A stretch of 7,846 bases of DNA from JANQRV01 sp964533785 (GTDB lineage Bacteria; Bacteroidota; Bacteroidia; Chitinophagales; Saprospiraceae): contig CAZHNG010000315.1 in the NCBI GenBank assembly GCA_964533785.1, positions 1 to 7,846 on the forward strand, written 5' to 3'. Position numbers and translations under genes: made by a program. The first letter of the stretch is position 1. Each line of letters begins with the position of its first letter. Positions 1-4,884 of the stretch are shown piece by piece. The notes under the pieces were generated by a model that was not told the DNA's origin, did no database searches, and saw only the letters and a program-made list of their open reading frames with translations.

Positions 1-734
1 GGGAGATCCGTACTTTCGTGCTTGATTCGGCAACCCAGTTTACTCCGCCACCACCCACCCCGTACGATATGGATGAGAACAGCCAGTTCTACAAAGAACT
101 GATGGAAGTGTACGAAGCACTTGCTGCAGAGGATAAAGAAGAACGTATAGAAATTGCTAAGTTTTGGGACTGTAATCCTTATGTTTCTCACCACCAGGGC
201 CATGTGATGTTTGCAACCAAAAAAATTACGCCGGGGGGGCACTGGATCGGAATTACTCAAATTACTACCCGTAAAGCGAATGCTGATTTTATGAAAACGG
301 TAGAGGCCTATACGCTCACTTCTATAGCTCTTGCTGATGCCTTCATCAGTTGTTGGGATGAAAAGTACCGAAGTAATTTGGTGCGTCCGGAAACGGTGAT
401 CAACCGGCATGTTGATGAAGATTGGCTACCGGTGCTACAAACGCCACCATTTCCGGAGTACACCAGTGGTCATAGTGTGATTTCGCGGGCAGCGGCCATT
501 GCTTTGACTTCCCTCTTCGGTGATGATTTCAGCTTTAACGATACTACGGAGGAAGAGTATGGCTTGCCGGCCAGACAATTTGACTCTTTTATCCATGCTT
601 CCGAAGAGGCTGCTATTAGCCGGCTCTACGGTGGTATTCACTACCGGCCGGCGATCGATTATGGTGTTGAGCAGGGAGAAAAGGTCGGAAAATTTGTTGT
701 TGAGAATTTAGAGTTGAGGAACGCTTCGAGGTGA
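1..734 (+). CDS. vanadium-dependent haloperoxidase / PAP2-superfamily enzyme, C-terminal part (5' truncated by window edge)
   Basis: The reading frame (first full codon at 3) is open to the left edge, so the N-terminus is missing. The GTG at 18 is probably internal. The visible 238 residues carry all three PAP2/vanadate-pocket motifs in order, counted from that GTG: K116-(x6)-R123-P124, then T149-S-G-H152 inside PEYTSGHS, then S201-R202-(x5)-H208. In this family K, both R residues and the SGH serine bind vanadate or phosphate. The first His acts as acid-base and the last His ligates vanadium. The Y/P-rich segment before the core and the TTEEEYGLPARQFDSF insert between motifs resemble bacterial vanadium haloperoxidases, usually 400-500 residues, more than lipid phosphatases. 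These oxidise halides with H2O2, typically in the periplasm or outside the cell. A non-specific acid phosphatase is the alternative, because the motifs are shared. The last codons and TGA lie in the palindrome at 727-763. Confidence 0.88.
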   Translation, partial: EIRTFVLDSATQFTPPPPTPYDMDENSQFYKELMEVYEALAAEDKEERIEIAKFWDCNPYVSHHQGHVMFATKKITPGGHWIGITQITTRKANADFMKTVEAYTLTSIALADAFISCWDEKYRSNLVRPETVINRHVDEDWLPVLQTPPFPEYTSGHSVISRAAAIALTSLFGDDFSFNDTTEEEYGLPARQFDSFIHASEEAAISRLYGGIHYRPAIDYGVEQGEKVGKFVVENLELRNASR

Positions 735-763
735 CACCTAGGTGTCACCTAGGTGTCACCTCG
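727..763. repeat. 37-bp near-perfect palindrome made of an 11-bp tandem unit
   Basis: The arms CGAGGTGACACCTAGGTG (727-744) and CACCTAGGTGTCACCTCG (746-763) are exact reverse complements around one central base (T745). The same stretch reads as two direct copies of CACCTAGGTGT (735-745, 746-756) plus CACCT, so it is both tandem (period 11) and palindromic. It supplies the last Ser-Arg codons and the TGA (732-734) of the haloperoxidase. No T-run follows, so it is not a standard intrinsic terminator, though as RNA it could fold into a strong hairpin at the mRNA 3' end. It could also be a protein-binding site or a dispersed extragenic repeat. Confidence 0.9.
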
Positions 764-785
764 GAATATCGGTAAATTTCGTATC

Positions 786-811
786 TTGGGGTAGTGAAAA
801 TCACTCCCCAA
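786..811. other. 11-bp stem-loop upstream of the small membrane protein gene
   Basis: TTGGGG (786-791) pairs with CCCCAA (806-811), and AGTGA (793-797) with TCACT (801-805), with one bulged T at 792 and an AAA loop. It lies 37 bp before the ATG at 849 and has no T-tract on either side. It could be a 3'-end structure for the upstream gene or part of the 5' leader of the downstream one. The sequence does not decide this. Confidence 0.55.
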
Positions 812-848
812 TCGCCCCTTGATTGAATAATACTAAAACCGATTATCC

Positions 849-1124
849 ATGCTGAAAAAGCACCTTATCCTTAACTTTTGCTGGTTAGTTGCATTGTTAA
901 CTACGATTATGCTTTCTTACGCTAGAGTCAAACAAAGTTATGAGGCGGGATATTACGATGGGGCGTACGTGGGAGCTTCTTACTTCATGATCCACCGGGA
1001 TTATCCGACCAGGGTTTTTCTGGAAAGGGCCGTTGCTCAACCTATTGAAGAAACTTCCAGGTTCATGATCGAAGAAGCTGAAAAACGAATGACCGTGCAA
1101 AGAAAATCTTCTGTAGCCAAATAA
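849..1124 (+). CDS. small single-pass membrane protein with glycine zipper, unknown function
   Basis: This is a 91-residue protein I do not recognise. Residues 1-4 (MLKK) are basic and residues 5-24 are strongly hydrophobic, giving one N-terminal membrane helix or an uncleaved signal. A tyrosine/glycine-rich stretch follows with G34, G38 and G42 spaced as GxxxGxxxG, a pattern that packs helices in membranes or oligomers. Residues 66-85 are charged and look like an amphipathic helix, and the tail is basic. The ATG is the first start after the hairpin at 786-811. There is no Shine-Dalgarno, as is usual in Bacteroidota. The gene stands alone: the haloperoxidase ends 114 bp upstream and the next gene converges on it. 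The minus-strand frame at 897-1100 is a shadow. I judge it real from its sensible protein layout, but no function can be assigned. Confidence 0.6.
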   Translation: MLKKHLILNFCWLVALLTTIMLSYARVKQSYEAGYYDGAYVGASYFMIHRDYPTRVFLERAVAQPIEETSRFMIEEAEKRMTVQRKSSVAK

Positions 1125-1203
1125 AAAGGGCTTCCCTGAAAATGAGTAAAATGCAAATATTATTTCTAATTGAGCTTGGCCACGTAATTTACAGAGAGAT
1201 CCT

Positions 1204-1243
1204 AAAAAAGAGAAGTCTTTGATGCATTACAATCAAAGACTTC
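1204..1243 (-). terminator. intrinsic terminator of the YkuK-like gene
   Basis: A perfect 12-bp stem, GAAGTCTTTGAT (1212-1223) and ATCAAAGACTTC (1232-1243), has an 8-nt loop. Read on the minus strand it is followed by TCTTTTTT (1211-1204), the classic U-tract. It lies 31 bp past the stop of the gene ending at 1274. A second small hairpin, TTGATA-TAAG-TATCAA (1245-1260), lies between stop and terminator. The plus-strand side lacks a T-run, so termination of the small gene at 849-1124 by the same stem is less certain. Confidence 0.8.
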
Positions 1244-1273
1244 ATTGATATAAGTATCAATAAGCTGGATAAT

Positions 1274-1744
1274 TTACACTACTTTGTCCGCGCAGGATGA
1301 GCTTGCAAAAGCATCCGGTTTGGCCTTGAAAACAAAGCCCATTCCCAGGATGTAGCCCATTGCTTCTTTCAAGGCGACATTAGACTGGAAATGTGGATCG
1401 GTATTAATATCTGCGTGGACTTCTAGTTCGACATCGTGCTGATCAAGCAGGTCGCAGAGCGCGTAGGCAATTTCAATTGACTTGGCAACTTCGGAGATCA
1501 TACGTTCGCGCAGGCTCATTTCTTTGTAAGTACGGCTGTTATTGATAAACATGAACCCACCTTTCTTTTCGCGTAAGAAAACAATTACGGTGGCGAATTC
1601 AACTACGCTACCCCTGACCTGAGAGTCAGAACCAATACAGATCTTTAATCTGTGGCCTGCGGCTTTTTCACGTACAATAGCCTTTTCTACGGCTTCCTTG
1701 ATCGGAAGCTCGATCTTTTGGCCGTTTAGCTTACGCCAATTCAT
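1274..1744 (-). CDS. YkuK-like (DUF458) RNase H-fold protein
   Basis: This 156-residue protein matches the length and signatures of the YkuK/DUF458 family, which has a predicted RNase H-like fold and no firmly established role. The first core strand gives CIGSDSQ with D40. A central helix carries E85 (MISEVAKS). A later strand gives HADIN with D112, followed by the DPHFQSN loop, and the C-terminal KPDAFASSSCADK contains D144. These acidic residues sit where the D-E-D-D metal site of RNase H enzymes would be, so nuclease or nucleic-acid-processing chemistry is plausible. No substrate can be named. The ATG at 1742-1744 is the only reasonable start, and the protein opens MNWRKLNGQ with no signal peptide, so it is cytoplasmic. 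It is monocistronic: nearly 400 bp of repeats separate it from uridine kinase on the same strand, and it has its own terminator. Confidence 0.85.
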   Translation of the reverse strand: MNWRKLNGQKIELPIKEAVEKAIVREKAAGHRLKICIGSDSQVRGSVVEFATVIVFLREKKGGFMFINNSRTYKEMSLRERMISEVAKSIEIAYALCDLLDQHDVELEVHADINTDPHFQSNVALKEAMGYILGMGFVFKAKPDAFASSSCADKVV

Positions 1745-1766
1745 GATAATAGTTTTAGTTTGTGTG

Positions 1767-1797
1767 CAAAATAGAAAAATAAAACATCTCGATCAAT
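1767..1797 (-). promoter_or_regulatory. possible Bacteroidota-type promoter for the YkuK-like gene
   Basis: On the minus strand, ATTG (1797-1794) is followed after 20 nt by TATTTTG (1773-1767). This resembles the TTG / TAnnTTTG promoter but is one T short in the -7 element. It would start transcription about 15 nt before the ATG. It is a weak match in AT-rich DNA. Confidence 0.25.
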
Positions 1798-1912
1798 GTA
1801 ATCCGCTGAAATTTAATACAGAAATAACTTAGTATTAACATCCAGCTAAACAATATAATTGTCTGGAATAGTTCCCTGCATCGAAATTTAACGGGGAGAT
1901 TTTTTGATGTTT

Positions 1913-1941
1913 GACGCTAGAGGTGATACGCTGGACGCTAG
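1913..1941. repeat. phased GACGCTA heptamer repeat
   Basis: GACGCTAG occurs at 1913-1920 and 1934-1941, exactly 21 bp (three heptamers) apart. The units between, GAGGTGA and TACGCTG, look like decayed copies. A third GACGCTAG is at 2113-2120. The unit fits the GAYRCYA family found again at 2788, 2840, 4354 and 4431. Confidence 0.55.
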
Positions 1942-1973
1942 GGGTACTGGATATTTTTCTTGTACTTTGTTTA

Positions 1974-2056
1974 GTTTATAGGGTTTATAGGGTTTATAAG
2001 GTTGATGTGTTTATATAAACTCCATAAACTCCATAAACTTCATAAACCCAATAAAC
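1974..2056. repeat. inverted pair of 9-bp tandem arrays around a palindromic hinge
   Basis: The left array reads GTTTATAGG (1974), GTTTATAGG (1983), GTTTATAAG (1992) and a diverged GTTGATGTG (2001). The centre is the 12-bp palindrome GTTTATATAAAC (2009-2020). The right array is the reverse-complement form: TCCATAAAC (2021), TCCATAAAC (2030), TTCATAAAC (2039) and CCAATAAAC (2048). The whole 83 bp can therefore fold into one long, imperfect hairpin whose arms are each tandem repeats of period 9. There is no coding potential and no terminator T-tract. Confidence 0.88.
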
Positions 2057-2083
2057 CCCTCCCCCGGATTCTGTCCAATTCTG

Positions 2084-2112
2084 CGGTCCAAGTTCGAATC
2101 TCAGTACAGCTA
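2084..2112 (+). other. tRNA T-arm/3'-end-like fragment, possibly a decayed remnant
   Basis: GGTCCAAGTTCGAATC (2085-2100) has the conserved T-loop TTCGAAT (2093-2099) and the typical 5' T-stem CCAAG. The 3' side is CTCAG rather than CTTGG, so the stem is broken at two positions. TACAGCT-A follows where the acceptor strand and discriminator would be. No matching 5' acceptor (AGCTGTA), D-arm or convincing anticodon arm is found upstream, which is occupied by the 9-bp repeats. It is not a functional tRNA. It could be a remnant of a tRNA 3' end or chance. Confidence 0.25.
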
Positions 2113-2142
2113 GACGCTAGTGCCTCAGCACAATAGAAGCTG

Positions 2143-2772
2143 TTATCCGGCAGGTGGCATTTTATTTAAAGAATCCCGAATAAAACCCGACAATACTTCC
2201 AAAGAAGAAACGAACGAATGATTGTTGAGAATGATCATATCCATTTCGTGGATTAAGGGAGCGAGAAACTGTTCATAGGCTGGAGTGACGTGCTTTTCGT
2301 AGCGATATAGAACATCGTCAAGGGGATAATTCCGCTCAATCTGATCTCTTTTAATCCGTCGTATGATCTTAAGGGTATCCTTGGCGTCTATGAAAATTTT
2401 CAGGTCAAGAATAGTACGTACCGCTTTTTCGTAATACAAAAAAATACCTTCCGTAACGATAATAGGAGCTGGATATATAGTAATTTTTTGAGGGGTGGCG
2501 TCTTCATTATTGAAGGTATATTCTTCAATGGTAATAGACTGTCCGTTTTTCAATCGCTCCAGGTCCTGAAGAAAGGTTTGGTGATCAATGGAATGCGGAA
2601 GGTCAAAATTGTGAATGCCTTTTTCATCGATCACTTGTTTTTCGATAGGATGGTAATAATTATCCTGCGAAATAATGCAAACCTGTTGTGCGGGAAACCT
2701 GTTCCGTAAGGCATTAATAAAACTGGTTTTTCCGGAACCACTTCCTCCGCCGATTCCTATGAGGTACGTCAT
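2143..2772 (-). CDS. udk: uridine kinase (uridine/cytidine kinase family)
   Basis: This 209-residue P-loop kinase has the usual Udk length. It phosphorylates uridine and cytidine to UMP and CMP with NTP, the first step of pyrimidine nucleoside salvage in the cytoplasm. Visible features are a Walker A motif GGGSGSGKTS at residues 8-17 with K15; SQDNYY at 35-40, where D37 is the likely catalytic base; NFDLPHSID at 55-63, the nucleoside-pocket signature of the family; VTEGIF at 106-111, with E108 at the Walker B-like position; and RRIKRDQIERN at 138-148, the arginine-rich lid that contacts phosphates. The ATG (2770-2772) begins MTYLIGIGGGSGSGKT, the expected first strand, so the start is secure. 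It is divergent from the nucleoside transporter at 3047. Heptamer repeats begin only 15 bp upstream of the start, so promoter and leader must lie within or beyond them. No clear terminator follows the stop. Confidence 0.93.
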   Translation of the reverse strand: MTYLIGIGGGSGSGKTSFINALRNRFPAQQVCIISQDNYYHPIEKQVIDEKGIHNFDLPHSIDHQTFLQDLERLKNGQSITIEEYTFNNEDATPQKITIYPAPIIVTEGIFLYYEKAVRTILDLKIFIDAKDTLKIIRRIKRDQIERNYPLDDVLYRYEKHVTPAYEQFLAPLIHEMDMIILNNHSFVSSLEVLSGFIRDSLNKMPPAG

Positions 2773-2787
2773 TATATTAGATTTTAA

Positions 2788-2811
2788 GATACCAGATACC
2801 AGATACCAGAT
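2788..2811. repeat. GATACCA heptamer tandem repeat upstream of uridine kinase
   Basis: Three perfect direct copies of GATACCA (2788-2808) are followed by a broken fourth (GATTCTG). The array begins 15 bp upstream of the uridine kinase start codon (minus-strand gene), so it would be in the 5' leader or promoter region. It is related to GATGCCA at 2840-2846 and to the units at 4354-4370 and 4431-4451. Confidence 0.8.
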
Positions 2812-2812
2812 T

Positions 2813-2857
2813 CTGACGACGAATGTCAGGATTTAGCTAGATGCCAGTCTGGCTAGC
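2813..2857. other. two small stem-loops beside the heptamer array
   Basis: CTGAC (2813-2817) pairs with GTCAG (2825-2829) across a 7-nt loop. GCTAG-ATG-CCAG (2836-2847) then pairs with CTGG-CTAGC (2849-2857), with ATG bulged and one central T. The first stem recurs with the same stem, the same loop length and the same trailing GGA at 4509-4525. Either could act as a leader structure of the divergent udk transcript or be part of a dispersed repeat. Confidence 0.5.
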
Positions 2858-2993
2858 AGTATATTACAATTTTACCTGCTAATATTAAAGACACTAACTT
2901 AAATGGGTAAGCAATAATCCGTGTAAAGGCTGTGTGAATACAAATTTCCGAAAATTACAAAATCTTCCTGTTCATTTTGACCGAAGTGGGCTA

Positions 2994-3021
2994 TTTGCTT
3001 GCTTGTATTTTAATACTTTTA
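2994..3021 (+). promoter_or_regulatory. possible promoter of the nucleoside transporter gene
   Basis: TTTG (2994-2997) is followed after 16 nt by TACTTTTA (3014-3021), which matches TAnnTTTG except for the last base. It lies 25 bp before the ATG at 3047, a usual distance in Bacteroidota. Spacing is a little short, so this is tentative. Confidence 0.3.
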
Positions 3022-3046
3022 CGCAAGAATCATTGATCATACAATA

Positions 3047-4321
3047 ATGGATATTACGAGAGGACTATTGGGTATAGGTATTTTATTGTTCGTTTGCTAT
3101 CTGGCAAGTACTGACCGAAAATCGATCAACTGGCGACTGGTGATCAGCGGGATGATCTTACAAATTGGGTTGGCTTTATTGTTGTTAAAGGTAAAGCCGG
3201 TACGGGTCGTCTTTAGTGAAGTAGTTGATCTTTTTTTGATCATTATCAATAGTGCGGAAAAGGCAGCGGAATTTTTATTTGGTGAATTAGCTAAAGGATC
3301 GCCTTATGGATTTGCTTTTTCCGTTTTGCCTATTCTTATTTTCTTTTCTGCCTTGTCTTCGGTGTTATATTATTGGGGCATACTGCAAAAGATCGTATAC
3401 GCTTTTGCGTGGCTGATGAATAAAACGATTCGGATCTCAGGGGTGGAAAGTTTGGCAGCGGCAGCGAATATTTTCGTTGGACAAACGGAAGCGCCTTTGG
3501 TGATTAAACCGTACCTGGAAAAAATGACGCGATCAGAAATGATGTGTGTGATGACGGGCGGTTTTGCAACTATTGCGGGCAGTGTTTTTGCGGCGTATTT
3601 AGGTATTCTTGGCGGAGTAACTGCCGGCATGGGAGTGGATTTTGGTGTCCATTTATTGACGGCCTCCATTATTTCTGCGCCGGCGGCGATCGTAGCGGCC
3701 AAAATGTTGTTGCCAGAAACCAACCCCAGTGCGCTTACCAAGGATCTGGCGGTTCCCTCTTTGGAGGCAGGATCGAATTTACTCGATGCCATCACCAAAG
3801 GTACGACCGACGGGATGAAATTAGCCGTTAATGTGGGGGCGATGTTGCTGGCTTATACGGCTTTGATCTACTTTGCCAATGCCCTGCTGCTAAAAATAGG
3901 AGACTGGACCGCCATCAACGAATGGATCAGTAACAATACTACCTTTGACGGCCTTTCTCTGCAACTTATCCTCGGCGTTTTATGCGCTCCGATCGCTTGG
4001 GTGTTGGGCGTACCCTACGAGGACATCCTGATCATTGGCCAATTGCTGGGCGAAAAAACCGTTTTAAACGAATTCATTGCTTATCTAAGCCTGGGCGGAG
4101 TGATCGAACAAGGCGTTCTTTCAAATCAAAAATCCATTATCATAGCCACCTATGCCCTATGCGGCTTTGCCAATTTTGCTTCAATTGGCATTCAGATCGG
4201 TGGGATTGGTGCGCTGGCTCCAAACCAGCGTAAAACATTAACCGAACTGGGGATCAGAGCATTGGTGGGCGGTACCATTGCTGCTTTTTTGACGGCTACC
4301 ATTGCGGGGATGGTGGTTTGA
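3047..4321 (+). CDS. concentrative nucleoside transporter (CNT/NupC family)
   Basis: This 424-residue inner-membrane symporter imports nucleosides using an ion gradient (Na+ or H+). Hydrophobic segments span almost the whole length, with two short N-terminal ones (about 5-20 and 31-47) and the CNT core from about 88 onward. Core signatures are G145-Q-T-E148-A-P in the first re-entrant loop, where Q and E contact the nucleobase; N341-E342-F343 in the second; and GFANFASIG (373-381), whose N376 and S379 correspond to the ribose- and Na+-site residues of structurally known CNTs. Length and motif spacing match ordinary bacterial CNTs. Whether Na+ or H+ is used cannot be settled by eye. The ATG at 3047 is the first in-frame start after the candidate promoter. 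It is divergent from uridine kinase with a 274-bp shared upstream region, so uptake and phosphorylation of nucleosides are probably functionally coupled. No clear terminator follows. Confidence 0.93.
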   Translation: MDITRGLLGIGILLFVCYLASTDRKSINWRLVISGMILQIGLALLLLKVKPVRVVFSEVVDLFLIIINSAEKAAEFLFGELAKGSPYGFAFSVLPILIFFSALSSVLYYWGILQKIVYAFAWLMNKTIRISGVESLAAAANIFVGQTEAPLVIKPYLEKMTRSEMMCVMTGGFATIAGSVFAAYLGILGGVTAGMGVDFGVHLLTASIISAPAAIVAAKMLLPETNPSALTKDLAVPSLEAGSNLLDAITKGTTDGMKLAVNVGAMLLAYTALIYFANALLLKIGDWTAINEWISNNTTFDGLSLQLILGVLCAPIAWVLGVPYEDILIIGQLLGEKTVLNEFIAYLSLGGVIEQGVLSNQKSIIIATYALCGFANFASIGIQIGGIGALAPNQRKTLTELGIRALVGGTIAAFLTATIAGMVV

Positions 4322-4333
4322 AGGGTGGGTAGT

Positions 4334-4473
4334 AAGTGAGAGAGCAGATTTCAGATGCCAGATACCAGACTGCATGGGTTTGAGTGTGAACATAACATAA
4401 AATAATTTTGCTCGACTAAGTGAGAAGCCAGATATAAGATGCTAGATGCTAGACTGTGTGTGATTGATTGTGA
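4334..4473 (+). repeat. diverged 56-bp direct repeat containing GAYRCYA heptamers
   Basis: Positions 4334-4389 and 4418-4473 align without gaps at an offset of 84 bp. By eye 43 of 56 bases match, and many of the differences are transitions. Both copies start AAGTGAGA and end in TTGA-x-TGTGA. Copy A has GATGCCA-GATACCA-GAC (4354-4370). Copy B has GATATAA-GATGCTA-GATGCTA-GAC (4431-4454). Here the heptamers are part of a larger duplicated module. Confidence 0.75.
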
Positions 4474-4493
4474 GGGTCTTGATGCTTGCGATG

Positions 4494-4526
4494 AGGACAT
4501 TTATCGTCCTGACTGTAAACGTCAGG
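4494..4526. other. two overlapping, mutually exclusive stem-loops
   Basis: AGGAC (4494-4498) can pair with GTCCT (4506-4510), or CCTGAC (4508-4513) can pair with GTCAGG (4521-4526), each with a 7-nt loop. They share the bases CCT (4508-4510), so only one can form at a time. The second stem repeats the CTGAC-N7-GTCAGGA element at 2813-2831. No T-tract follows. Confidence 0.5.
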
Positions 4527-4666
4527 AGAGTGTGCAATAAGCATAACTTATAATTGTCCATCCACTTACTTATAAGGAATTTTAAATTTATACATAAGTT
4601 GTCCCTTATTTTTTGGTAAAGGAGAAAAAATGAATATTTCATTCTTTTGTTGCTGATTATCAAAAA

Positions 4667-4704
4667 GTTGCGAATTGTACATTGTTGAGCGTGCAACTCG
4701 CAAC
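4667..4704. repeat. inverted 14-mer hairpin built from GTTGCGA heptamers
   Basis: GTTGCGAATTGTAC (4667-4680) and GTGCAACTCGCAAC (4691-4704) are reverse complements at 12 of 14 positions; one of the two exceptions would be a G-U pair in RNA. The loop is 10 nt. Each arm is two copies of a RTTGYRN-type heptamer. A third, direct copy, GTTGCAAGTTGTAC, occurs about 3 kb away at 7680-7693. No T-run follows. Confidence 0.65.
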
Positions 4705-4801
4705 AGGAACTCGTATTAAGGTATTGAAAATCAATAATGAATAAGAGTTATGCAAAATTCGGGATCGCTCAGGTTTCTATAATATTCTAACAAAAACTTT
4801 C

Positions 4802-4809
4802 TATTTTTG
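4802..4809 (+). promoter_or_regulatory. Bacteroidota -7 promoter element of the esterase gene
   Basis: TATTTTTG is an exact match to TAnnTTTG. The -33 side is weak (TTTC at 4774-4777, 24 nt upstream). Transcription would begin near 4815. This rules out the possible TTG start at 4807, which lies inside the box, and supports the ATG at 4885 with a leader of about 70 nt. Confidence 0.65.
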
Positions 4810-4884
4810 CGCCACCTTAAGACATTTCCAAGCATTCCCTTCGTATTTGACCAAAACAAGTTTTCTCGTATCAATCATATCCTA

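Larger units (their letters stand above)
1745..2142. other. 398-bp intergenic region rich in repeats
   Basis: No gene is supported here. In order it holds the possible promoter of the YkuK-like gene, an AT-rich plain stretch (about 1800-1900), phased GACGCTA heptamers (1913-1940), an inverted pair of 9-bp tandem arrays (1974-2056), a C-rich tail CCCCTCCCCC (2056-2065), a tRNA T-arm-like fragment (2084-2112) and one more GACGCTAG (2113-2120). Both flanking genes are on the minus strand, so the region is the 3' side of uridine kinase and the 5' side of the YkuK-like gene. Confidence 0.8.
4322..4884. other. 563-bp intergenic region with repeats, hairpins and a promoter
   Basis: No gene is supported here. 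It contains a 56-bp diverged direct repeat (4334-4389 / 4418-4473), paired hairpins (4494-4526), an AT-rich section with a weak terminator-like stem ATAAG/CTTAT followed by T's (4594-4614), an inverted 14-mer (4667-4704), the small hairpin TATTGA-AAA-TCAATA (4722-4736), an exact -7 promoter box (4802-4809) and the esterase 5' leader (about 4816-4884). The open minus-strand frame at 4442-4696 crosses these repeats and does not look like a protein. Confidence 0.8.

Noticed and set aside
3..20. GTG at 18 as the true start of the first gene
   Set aside because: The frame stays open to the left edge, and haloperoxidases of this type are much longer than 238 residues.
2084..2112. Functional tRNA gene
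   Set aside because: The T-stem is broken and no acceptor, D-arm or standard anticodon arm can be drawn upstream.
3370..3831. Long alternative frames inside the transporter gene (minus 3370-3798, plus 3544-3831)
   Set aside because: They are shadows of the CNT coding sequence, whose motifs are unambiguous.
4618..4656. AAAGGAG followed 5 nt later by ATG and an 8-codon frame (MNISFFCC)
   Set aside because: It is an attractive SD plus leader peptide, but it lies upstream of the exact esterase promoter, has no supported promoter of its own and is short enough to be chance in purine-rich DNA.
4442..4696. 84-residue open frame on the minus strand
   Set aside because: It runs through the direct repeat, the paired hairpins and one arm of the inverted 14-mer, has no recognisable domain and has a composition explained by AT-rich non-coding DNA.
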